From positions 32,779 to 96,778 of the forward strand of contig CALGSZ010000088.1 of the NCBI GenBank assembly GCA_937901745.1: DNA of 64,000 nt, in the 5' to 3' direction. Below, one piece after another: positions 1-8,500 of this stretch; within the stretch, counting starts at the first letter, position 1; each line of letters opens with the position of its first letter. Source of the DNA: an uncultured Chloroflexota bacterium. GTDB lineage: Bacteria; Chloroflexota; Chloroflexia; Thermomicrobiales; UBA6265. The notes beneath the pieces were generated by a model. The model had not been told where the DNA came from. It was given only the letters and a program-made list of their open reading frames with translations, and made no database searches. The translations under genes were made by a program, and so were the position numbers.

Positions 1-227
1 ATGCCGTTGTCAGCGACAACCTGCTCGAAGCGCGCCTGATCGGTGATATCCCCCTCGACGGTGTTGACCCGGCTCAGCTGCTCATCGTCCATGATCAGCC
101 GGAGGCGATGCGGATTGCCTGGCAAGTCGTAGGTCCAGACAGATACGCCCTCGTCGAGCAGGCGCTTGACCGTCCAGGCGCCGATGCAGCCCAGCGCCCC
201 GGTCACCAGAAATCGTTCCTCGGCCAT
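1..227 (-). CDS. NAD-dependent epimerase/dehydratase, N-terminal part only
   Basis: The reverse strand opens an ATG frame at 227 that runs off the window edge after about 75 codons. It begins MAEERFLVTGALGCIGAW, which carries the Rossmann glycine motif GxxGxxG typical of extended short-chain dehydrogenases (sugar epimerases and dehydratases). It continues with an acidic residue after strand 2 (WTYDLPGNP) and a later GDITD segment that fits the adenine-binding aspartate. It lies downstream of the cyclase and ABC importer genes on the same strand with a 174-base gap, so it may be the last gene of that catabolic operon. The substrate cannot be told from the N-terminus. Confidence 0.8.
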   Translation of the reverse strand, partial: MAEERFLVTGALGCIGAWTVKRLLDEGVSVWTYDLPGNPHRLRLIMDDEQLSRVNTVEGDITDQARFEQVVADNG

Positions 228-401
228 TGCTCCCTCGAATCGCTCATGCTCGCGGACCCGTGACCGGTCCGCTCAGTCCGTTCCGCATGGCGCGACGAAT
301 TCCGCCCACGCTCGCGCACGGCGGAACATCGCCGACCATTTCCATGCCGGTAGTGTAGCCGTCCCGGCGGCTCCGCGCCTGAGCTTCGCGACGCGGCCTG
401 T

Positions 402-1262
402 CTATCCGGTCGATGACGTCCCGGTCTTCGGAACCAGCCCGATTGCCCGCCCCGGACAGGCGCTCGCCCCTTCGATCTTCAGCGGCAGGAAGGCGAACAG
501 CGCGCCACGCGGCGGCAGTTTCCGCAGGTTCGCGAGCAGCTCGACGTACATCATCCCGTGGCCGAGACCGAACTGATGGGGCGGCACGCCAAGGTGCGCC
601 GCGCCGACGCTGACTCCATCCAGGCCGACTGTCTTCACTCCCCGGTCGAGCAAGAGCTGGAGGCACGGGATACCGGGATAGGGCCAACCCGGTCCCTGCT
701 TGAGGATGAATGAGTCGAAGACGTAGGCGTTGCCTTCCGGGAAGGGGAGGTAGCGGTCGTCCCAATCCGAGCGGAAGAGGACGATGTCCTCCGGACGGAG
801 CCGACCATGCTCCGCCTCCCAGCGCTCGACGTGCTCGGGGAGAATCTCCGGGGAGACGCCCCCTTCACCCTGGCCGGTCAGCTCGGTGACATCAATGACC
901 GCCGCCGGACCGATCAGCTTGTTGAGATCGAGCTTCTCCCCCGTGATCGCGCCAACTTCGCTCTCGAGCGGGAGACCAGAACCCGGCGGCGGAATGAAGT
1001 GATTCGGCGCGTCGACATGCGTGCCGCAATGCTCGTCGAGGGTCAGGAACGCGGTGTGGTAGGGCCCGCGGAAGCCGTGGACCGGCTGGATCTGTCCCTC
1101 CTGCCGGGAGACGTACCAGTTATAGACCTTGCGCTGAAACGGCATGTGCGTCGGCCAGGCAGCCGGCAGGTTCTCCGCCAGCATGACCGTCAGATCGACG
1201 ATCTCGAATTGCGAAAGCGCATTCAGCAGATCGTCGAGCGCCGTCGTTGAAGTGGTCGTCAT
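402..1262 (-). CDS. Cyclase family protein (kynurenine formamidase-like metal hydrolase)
   Basis: The 286-residue protein carries the hallmark metal-binding motif of the cyclase/formamidase family (PF04199) as HCGTHVDAPNHF near residues 78-89. Downstream are a VLFRSDWDDRY stretch and a GLDGVSVG stretch that fit the second half of the fold. Family members are Mn/Zn-dependent amidases or lactone-type hydrolases, including kynurenine formamidase and isatin hydrolase. The sequence does not identify the substrate. It lies 30 bases downstream of the ribose-type permease on the same strand, so it probably hydrolyses the imported compound or a derivative. There is no signal peptide, so it should be cytoplasmic. 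Confidence 0.85.
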   Translation of the reverse strand: MTTTSTTALDDLLNALSQFEIVDLTVMLAENLPAAWPTHMPFQRKVYNWYVSRQEGQIQPVHGFRGPYHTAFLTLDEHCGTHVDAPNHFIPPPGSGLPLESEVGAITGEKLDLNKLIGPAAVIDVTELTGQGEGGVSPEILPEHVERWEAEHGRLRPEDIVLFRSDWDDRYLPFPEGNAYVFDSFILKQGPGWPYPGIPCLQLLLDRGVKTVGLDGVSVGAAHLGVPPHQFGLGHGMMYVELLANLRKLPPRGALFAFLPLKIEGASACPGRAIGLVPKTGTSSTG

Positions 1263-1292
1263 TGCCCCCTCACCATCCCGGTTGAGCGTTCG

Positions 1293-2393
1293 TTACTCCG
1301 TCCGAGTTTGGACCTTCTCCAGGCGAAGAGCAAGGACATTCAAGAGAAGCGCGGCGACGAGGATGATGCCCTCCAACGCGTCCTTGAAATAGATGCTGAT
1401 GTTCGGCAGGAGATTGAGGCCATTGGAGAGGACGCCGAAGATCAGCAAGCCGACGACCGTGTTCTTGATGCCGCCTTCGCCTCCGAAGAGGGACGTGCCC
1501 CCGAGGACGACGGCAGCGATGGTGCGGATGAGTAGCTCACCGCCAGCGGCCGGGTTTGCGCTATGGAGCCGCCCGATGAAGAGCAAGCCCGCCAGGCCCG
1601 CCGTCAGCCCGGAGATCATCAGGCAGATCATGACCACCTTGCGGGTGTTGACGCCCGACATCTCGGCCGCTTCGCGGTTGCCGCCGGTCATGTAGACATA
1701 GCGGCCGAACTTCGTGTAGCTGAGGATGATGTCGCAGATGATGAGCACCGCCAGAGCGACGACGCCGATCACGGGCACCGTGTTCCAGAGAATCCGATTG
1801 CCGGCGCCGCCGAGGTATTCGAGCTGGGAGGGCACTTCCGAGATGACCTTGCCGGTCGAGACGTACTTCGCAAGCCCGGCCCCAATCGTCAGCATCGCGA
1901 GTGTCATCATGAAGGACGGGATGCCGACGTAGGAGACAAGAAAGCCGTTGAGGAGCCCCAATCCCGCGGCGACGAGCGCGGCGATGAGGATGCCGATCGG
2001 CAGCGTGACCTCCCAACCGAAGAGGCTCACTTCGGGGAAGAAGTTCATCTCCCAGCCGACGACCGGGATGCGCCCCTCCGTCCAGAAGTAAGCGCAGAGC
2101 ACGCCGGCGAATGTCGCGATCGAGGCGATGCTCAGATCGATCTCGGCGCAGAGGAGCACAAAGGTGACTCCCGCCGCCGCGACCGCGACCGGCCCGATCT
2201 GAGTAATCACGTTTTGCAGGTTTCGCGTGGTCAGGAAGACATCGGTCACCACGCTAAAGAAGATGAACATGGCCACGAGGGTCGTCAGCGGCGCGATCAT
2301 GCGCGCATTGCGACCCGCGAGCGCGAGCAGCCGATTCCAAAGGCCGGGCGAGGCACGCCCCACGCTGACACCAGACGGAACAGTTTGCGCCAT
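1293..2393 (-). CDS. Ribose-type ABC transporter permease
   Basis: The 366-residue integral membrane protein has about ten hydrophobic segments. It has the BPD_transp_2 (RbsC/XylH) signature region GGNREAAEMSGVNTRKV near residues 238-254, followed by GLAGLLFIGRL and the glycine-rich VLGGTSLFGG loop. These are the conserved cytoplasmic and pore elements of carbohydrate-uptake-type-2 permeases. It normally works as a dimer with the double-ATPase protein encoded 72 bases upstream. Only one permease gene is present, as in rbs systems. The cargo is unknown; the downstream cyclase and epimerase argue against plain ribose uptake. Confidence 0.92.
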   Translation of the reverse strand: MAQTVPSGVSVGRASPGLWNRLLALAGRNARMIAPLTTLVAMFIFFSVVTDVFLTTRNLQNVITQIGPVAVAAAGVTFVLLCAEIDLSIASIATFAGVLCAYFWTEGRIPVVGWEMNFFPEVSLFGWEVTLPIGILIAALVAAGLGLLNGFLVSYVGIPSFMMTLAMLTIGAGLAKYVSTGKVISEVPSQLEYLGGAGNRILWNTVPVIGVVALAVLIICDIILSYTKFGRYVYMTGGNREAAEMSGVNTRKVVMICLMISGLTAGLAGLLFIGRLHSANPAAGGELLIRTIAAVVLGGTSLFGGEGGIKNTVVGLLIFGVLSNGLNLLPNISIYFKDALEGIILVAALLLNVLALRLEKVQTRTE

Positions 2394-2465
2394 CAGCAGA
2401 CTCCCCGACAGATTACGGCCCGGCGAAAGCCCCGCCGCGTGCGTTAGCGGAGACGTTCCGGGCCG

Positions 2466-4037
2466 CTAGGCGTAGCTCATCAACAGGTCTTTGCTCACCC
2501 GCTCGTTGACGAACTCCTTGGTGATTCGGCCGCGCGAAAGGACCAAGATGCGATCCGACTCGGCCAGGACCGTCTCCGGCTCGGTCGAGATGAGGATGAT
2601 CGCAACCCCCTCCTGCTTCAGCTCCTGAATCAGATCGAGCACCTCGCGCTTGGCGCCGACATCCATGCCGCGCGTCGGCTCGTTGAGGATCAGCACTTTC
2701 GGCTGCTGGGCCAGCCACTTCGCCAGCACGACCTTTTGCTGATTGCCGCCGCTCAGATGCCCGGCGCGCATCGTCGGGTCCCCCGGCCGCACTCCCGTGC
2801 GCTTGACCAACCGGTCCGCGATGGAGAGCTCGGCCGTATGGCGGAAGAGAGCGGGGACAAGCCGGTCAAGATGCGCGAGGGTGATGTTCTTGTAGATCTC
2901 ATGGCGGGGGAAGAGGGTGGCGCGCCGGTTCTCGGTGAGATAGGCGATGCCCAGCCGCTTCGCCTCCAGTGGTGACGACGGCGCAATCGGCTGCCCCTCC
3001 AGCCGAATGGTTCCCCGCTGGACGGGCTGCCGGCCGAACAGCGCCCGCGCCAACTCCGTCATCCCCGCACCGAGATAGCCGAACAGCCCGAGGATCTCGC
3101 CGGCATGGACCTTCAGCGTGATGTCGGTGAACGCGCCGGGCGCGGCCAGTCCCTCGATCTCCAGCACCGGCTTGGTGGTGACCGGCGGCGGCAAGGTGCG
3201 TCCCTGCTCGTAGCTCGCGGCGAGCGAGGACGCGTCGCCGCCGATCATCAGCTCGATCAGCCGGTGCTTCGTCAGCCCCTGATTCGGCAGCGTCGCGACT
3301 TTGCGGGAGTTCTTGAGCACCGTCACGCGGTCGGAGATCGCCAGGATATCCTCGAGGAAGTGCGAGATAAAGATCAGGCTCTTGCCCCGATCGCGCAACT
3401 CCCGCATGAGGGCGAAGAGGCGCTCGGCTTCTGGTCCGGAGAGCGCGGAGGTCGGCTCGTCGAGAATGATGACCTGCGCGCCGGAGAAGACAACGCGGGC
3501 GATCTCGACGAGCTGCTGTGAGCCGAGCGACAGCTTCTTCATCGGCTCGGTGACGTCAATGTCAATCCCGAGCTCCCGCAGATGCGCGGCGGCCTCCGCC
3601 TGCATCCGCTTCCAGTCGATCAGCCCGAACCGATTGGTCGGCTGCCGGCCGAGGAAGACATTCTCGGCGACGGTCAGCGCCGGCATGACCGTCAGTTCCT
3701 GGTAGATCATGCCGATGCCGCGCGCCTTCGCCTCGGCCGGAGCGTGGAACCGTACGGGCTCACCGCGAAAGATGAAGACGCCATCGTCCGGCGCGTGCAC
3801 GCCGGCAAGGATCTTCATCAGCGTGCTCTTGCCAGCGCCGTTCTCCCCGACGAGACCGTGAATCTCGCCGGGCAAGAGATCGAAGTCGACCTCGGTCAGC
3901 GCGATCGCCCCGCCGAAGCGCTTCGTCACTCCGCGCAGCTCGAGCACGGGCTCCGCCGCGGGAGCCGGGGGACGAGGAGGCGCAGTCAGGGATGCGGCAG
4001 CGGTCTCGTGCGGCTCACTGACAGCGACGTGCTCCAT
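2466..4037 (-). CDS. Ribose-type ABC transporter double ATP-binding protein
   Basis: The 523-residue protein has two tandem ABC domains, as in RbsA/MglA. Domain 1 has Walker A GENGAGKST near residue 65, signature LSLGSQQLVEIAR and Walker B VIILDEPTSAL. Domain 2 has the usual degenerate Walker A (GYLGAGMTEL), the signature LSGGNQQKVVLAKW and a Walker B that reads VLILNEPTRGMDVGAK. In this last motif the usual aspartate before the catalytic glutamate is asparagine. This asymmetry fits a transporter with one fully hydrolytic site. It is co-directional with the binding protein upstream and the permease downstream. A proline/alanine-rich N-terminal tail of about 35 residues precedes the first domain. 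Confidence 0.93.
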   Translation of the reverse strand: MEHVAVSEPHETAAASLTAPPRPPAPAAEPVLELRGVTKRFGGAIALTEVDFDLLPGEIHGLVGENGAGKSTLMKILAGVHAPDDGVFIFRGEPVRFHAPAEAKARGIGMIYQELTVMPALTVAENVFLGRQPTNRFGLIDWKRMQAEAAAHLRELGIDIDVTEPMKKLSLGSQQLVEIARVVFSGAQVIILDEPTSALSGPEAERLFALMRELRDRGKSLIFISHFLEDILAISDRVTVLKNSRKVATLPNQGLTKHRLIELMIGGDASSLAASYEQGRTLPPPVTTKPVLEIEGLAAPGAFTDITLKVHAGEILGLFGYLGAGMTELARALFGRQPVQRGTIRLEGQPIAPSSPLEAKRLGIAYLTENRRATLFPRHEIYKNITLAHLDRLVPALFRHTAELSIADRLVKRTGVRPGDPTMRAGHLSGGNQQKVVLAKWLAQQPKVLILNEPTRGMDVGAKREVLDLIQELKQEGVAIILISTEPETVLAESDRILVLSRGRITKEFVNERVSKDLLMSYA

Positions 4038-4109
4038 TCCAGTCCCTAACCTCAGACCTCTTGGGAGGCCACGGCTCCTCCCCGACCAATCCCGACTCCC
4101 GTGCGGCTG

Positions 4110-5201
4110 CTAGTACTGGAAGTTGTCGTGCAGCCAGATGTAACCGGCCGCGGAGTCCTTGGTAATCGGGCCACCGTCGGTCCGGATGAACTTCGGCAGA
4201 CCGCCCTCGGCGTTATCAGTGCCCGACACCGTCAGGTAGCCGGCCCAAATCGCGCCACCGTGGATCCGGCCGCTCGGGTTGATGACGGAGGCGACCATCT
4301 TATCCTCGAGGATCGCCTCGCAGGCGTTCTTCAGGCCGTCCACGCCGACGATCTTTACTTGATCCTGCATTCCCTGCGCCTCGATCACCGCGCGAGCGGC
4401 CAGCGCCATGTCATCGCTGTGGAAGAAGCCGCCCTTGACGTTCGGGAAGCGCTGGAGGAGGTCTTGCCAGAGCGAGGCGACCTTCTCGACCTGCCAGTCG
4501 CCCGGCGTCTCATCCACGACCTTGATGTTCGGGTACTTCTCGAGCGCGCGGCGGAATCCCTCGGCGCGCCCCTGGGCGCCGGTGTGGGCCAGTTGTCCCT
4601 GGGTGTGGATGACCTCACCCTCACCGCCAATCGCCTCGAAGAGCTTCTCGGCGACCGTCTGACCCATGTAGATGTTGTCCGGCTCCAAGTAGGTGAGATA
4701 GGGATACGCCTGGAACTCTTCCGGATCCTGGATCAGGCGCGTGTCCATGATGATGAGGGGGATGCCCTTCTCGATGATCGCATTCGCGCCATCGAGCAAG
4801 GCGTCGCTCGCTGACGGGTGGACGGCGACGAAATCCCACTCGCCGGTCGAGATGTCTTGGAGCGCCTGAAGCTGCTTCTCCACCTGAAATTGGCCGTCGA
4901 ACGACTGGACCTCGATGCCAAGAAGATCACCGAAGAACTTGGCCACCTCCATGCCATGGGAGACCCAGGTCGAGGCCGCGCCAATTTCGACCGTCGCCGC
5001 GCGGTAGCGCTTCTCCGGCAGGTCATCCGGGAGGATGCCGAGGTTGGAAATCGCCTCCGCCGCGGTCACGCCAGGCCGCAACCCGGCGAAGGCGGCTAGA
5101 GCAGCGAGACCCGCGCCCCCGCCGATGAAGCCGCGACGCGTGATCCCCTGCATCAGGCGCGCTACTTCCTTGCGATTCAATCCTTCACCAAGCTTGCCCA
5201 T
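4110..5201 (-). CDS. Sugar-binding protein of the ribose-type ABC importer, Tat-exported
   Basis: This 363-residue protein belongs to the periplasmic binding protein type 1 family (Peripla_BP_4). It starts with a twin-arginine signal, TRRGFIGGGAGLAAL at residues 21-35, ending near AEA, with no lipobox cysteine. Conserved features include the hinge-region DTR and the VGVDGLKNACEAI segment near residue 290, which resembles the ligand-contacting VGxDG motif. The ATG start is supported by GGAGGTG nine bases upstream. It is the first gene of the importer operon and should be the most abundant product. The ligand is probably a sugar or related polyol but is unidentified. Confidence 0.9.
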   Translation of the reverse strand: MGKLGEGLNRKEVARLMQGITRRGFIGGGAGLAALAAFAGLRPGVTAAEAISNLGILPDDLPEKRYRAATVEIGAASTWVSHGMEVAKFFGDLLGIEVQSFDGQFQVEKQLQALQDISTGEWDFVAVHPSASDALLDGANAIIEKGIPLIIMDTRLIQDPEEFQAYPYLTYLEPDNIYMGQTVAEKLFEAIGGEGEVIHTQGQLAHTGAQGRAEGFRRALEKYPNIKVVDETPGDWQVEKVASLWQDLLQRFPNVKGGFFHSDDMALAARAVIEAQGMQDQVKIVGVDGLKNACEAILEDKMVASVINPSGRIHGGAIWAGYLTVSGTDNAEGGLPKFIRTDGGPITKDSAAGYIWLHDNFQY

Positions 5202-5307
5202 CGTGGTTCACCTCCGTGTCTCCCTTGACGACGCTCCACGCCGGCACTCGTGCGCCGGCGGCTGTGACCACGCCGCGCGCGCGGCGAGTCCACGAGGCCA
5301 CCTCTCT

Positions 5308-5352
5308 GAAAGACCCTGCAAGGAAGGCCGATCGGACGGCGCTGGGTCTTTC
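5308..5352. repeat. Inverted repeat in the leader of the ABC importer operon
   Basis: GAAAGACCC at 5308-5316 is exactly complementary to GGGTCTTTC at 5344-5352, with 27 bases between them that include the small palindrome CCGATCGG. It lies in the transcribed leader between the predicted promoter and the binding-protein start. It could fold as an RNA stem or serve as a two-site operator. Confidence 0.5.
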
Positions 5353-5464
5353 GATGTTGACGGGCGTTAGGCGTTAGCGAAGAAACGGCGCCGCTGCCAA
5401 TGCCCTCGCTCCGCGAGTCACATGCCCCAATCCATTTAGACGACGAACAAAGCTTGCGGCAGGC

Positions 5465-5494
5465 ACGATAGCAGAGAGGTGTTTGACCGGTCAA
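5465..5494 (-). promoter_or_regulatory. Promoter and overlapping operator of the ABC importer operon
   Basis: Read on the minus strand, TTGACC (5489-5494), an 18-base spacer and TATCGT (5465-5470) form a sigma-70-type promoter about 260 bases upstream of the binding-protein gene. The perfect 12-base palindrome TTGACCGGTCAA at 5483-5494 covers the -35 box, as expected for a repressor site. No regulator gene lies next to it. The rest of 5202-5599 holds no convincing gene. Confidence 0.5.
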
Positions 5495-5599
5495 CCTGAC
5501 GCGAGGCAAGAGCCTCTCGCTATTTCTGAATCAAATTGTTGCTGTACCAGTCGAGGACATCCGTCAAGCCGAATCGAGACACCTCTCCTGGACCTATGG

Positions 5600-8500
5600 C
5601 TACGTCGTAATCCCAGCCTTACGGCACAGCTCAAGATGCGCAGTTGGAAGGTCTCGGTCGACCACGTAATCGTTGAGTAGGATGACAGGCAACCCCATTA
5701 CAGCAAGTGGGTGATTCGCTTCACTCCACGTGCTATCGAGCAGACTGGGATAGGTGCCCACAATCAAGGGCCGATGAGGCATTAGGGCTCCACGCGGGGC
5801 CCCCGTCAAAGCAAGGGGGATTACGCTGTCACCAACACGCAGGTTACGCTCACACCTCCACCCCTCGAGCTCCAAGAATCGCTGGAGTGGTGCGAGTTGC
5901 TCCGATTGGACGGCAGCTGCTGGGATCGACGGGGGATCTCCCGAGTAAGCGAATTCGATAAGCTGTGCTGCTAAATGACGATCAAGAGATCCGTGCCAGA
6001 TGCGATTGCCATAGTGCCGCAGGCAATTCGTGCAAGATCGAGCACAGATCGCCGGACACTCTTTGAGAAGATTCAACGCTCTCTCAAGCACGCGATCAAG
6101 CTGATCACCAGCCTCCGCGGCATAGCCAGCCCCACCAGCGGCGGTGTCGTAAAGATAGATATCAGCTAACGCTTGGGTATCCGGAGAGTAATCTGGAGTC
6201 GGAGAAATAAGACGATAGCCTGCGCTGAGCTCTCCAGGATCAATATCCAGATGGAGACTCGCAGCAAGAGCTATGGCTTCCGCAGTGCTTCTCAGAGCGC
6301 TGTGTAGCCAGGGATACTGTGGATCATACGCGAGCGGTGGTCGCAAGGCCAGTCGAACGAGGAGTAAGTCTGTCCGGAACATATGGCCGAGGACGACCGG
6401 TGACGGATGGACAGGGCCGCGGCAGTACTTTGATTCGGCCTCTCGCTGGAGGACATATGACTCGATAAGGAATGGACGCGGGTGTTGGTTCTCAAGCTCG
6501 CCCTCCTCGTAAGGCTTTGCTGCCCCACAAGCCTCGCAAACCGCGAATCCACGACCATCCGGACCGTAATTCACTACTACCAACTGTTGATCCTCGCCAT
6601 GCGCATAGAGAAGATTGGTTCCACCTTGGCGCCATTCGAATCGCTCGGGTTCAATGGGTGTGGGGAGTTGTGCCTCAGTCGCGTAGCTGAAATCCTGATC
6701 CCGGTCACGCTCGCGGAGTGGTCGCCCGCCCTGGGGAGCAAACCCCGGTGGATCCAGCATCTCCCATTCCTGCAACGGCGAATCGCATATTCGGCAGCGC
6801 TCGCCTGGTTGCATTGCCCTATCAACTCGAACATACGTACACCGTGGGCAGGAAACTAGTCGGGTCAAGCCACCCGCGAAGAACCGCCGTGCAGGCGAAG
6901 CAGTCTTTGCACCTGGGGCATAGATGCCACCGACTCGAAATGTCTCCTTGTTGACCACAAGCAAGCGCCCCGGAGCATACTCGCTTAACGCCTTGACCTT
7001 CGCTTGCTCCGGTCGCTCTCTGATTCGAACTCGGCCGTCCTCGTACTGGAACACATAGAATGAGCAAAGCTCTGTAGGGAATGCATAACTTGGCAGCAAG
7101 CCTTCCCCAAACAGGACATCTAGCAGGCTAGAACGACGAGTTTCTTCTGACTCATTTTCCGCCTCGCCCGCTCTGGTCCGCCTCTCGATTTCTTGGACTG
7201 ATTGACGCCCCTGCTGTTCGTTCTGTCGCTGACCAATGCTTTCCAGGAGGCGCACGAATCCCACGGCTGTCTCAACTACGAAGCGCCGCTTCTCAGCCAA
7301 GAGAGCTTCAGGATCAAATGCCTCTGGGAAAAGCTCATCCGGGAGCCACGACCACAACTCTTGATTAGCGTTACCAGCTTCGATAATCTCCTCTCTCACC
7401 CATCGATCAAACGCAGCCAAGGAAAATTCGCCGTCTCCGGCAAAAAATGCATCTGCATTCCCAAGTGCATCAAAGAGCGAACCACTGGTTCGAGCCTCAC
7501 GCCGCAACTGCCCGTCCGGCAACCGATCAAGCTGATGATGGAAGAAGGTCTGGATGAGGTAAGAGTGGATATGACGACGAGCAAGCCGTCGGTTGTCGAT
7601 GTTGACTCGCGGCTCACGTGGCGGTCCGCTGATCATTCCCTCGGGATGCCGATAATAGTGGCTATCATGCGGCCCGTCTTGAGCATAGGTTACGACTGTC
7701 GAGACAGCCGTTCCTCTCCGACCTGCGCGTCCTGCTCGTTGTTGATAATTCTCTCGCTGAGGCGGAACATTGCGTAGGCCTATCGCCGTGAGCGAGCCAA
7801 TATCGATACCGACCTCCATTGTTGTCGTGCAACTCAGAACATCGACTGGCGGCTTATCCGGCCCCAGCTCTACATCCTGGAATCGAAGCTCGAATTCCTC
7901 AGTCGTCGCATGCACTACTCCCACATCGCGATGAGAAAGTTGTGCCGTATGCTCCTCAGCGACCAAGTGGATCGGCCGACGCCCCCTCAACACTGCCCGA
8001 ATCGGTCTGCGGAAATAATCGACTGAAGCTGCCATTTGGGCATGATCGGGTGGCTGCTTCTCAATCTCAGCCTCACCGCACCACCCGCAGCGCCCCAGCA
8101 CTGTAACTGCCTGAAGGAGTCCACAGGCTCTACACCGATACCAGACGTCATCGATAGCTATCGCTATAGCGACCGCTGTTGGATTCAGGACCGCATTGCC
8201 CTCACGATCTCGTTCGGTCAATACGTCGTAGAGTTTTTCCCGTAAGATGCGCACTCCATCCGCATCCAGACTTCCATGCTTCTGCAGCAGCTTCTCAAGA
8301 TTCCCTATAGCAGCTCCGTATTCGACTGGCTGATAAGACTCGCAAATCTCGCGGCGCATTACATCGCTGAGCGTCGGATCAAACGCCGCTTTCTCTAACA
8401 TCTCTTGGATCCAGACTGTAGCAATTGCACTAAGATCATGCTGAATCCGATCTGGCAGCTCCGCTAAATCACGCTGCAAGTGCCGGAGTGAGCGCCGACT

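Noticed and set aside
5200..5600. Direct repeat of the mnmE end marking an attachment site
   Set aside because: I searched by eye for copies of TTCTGCATCGGAAAGTAG or its complement near the far cassette end and found none.
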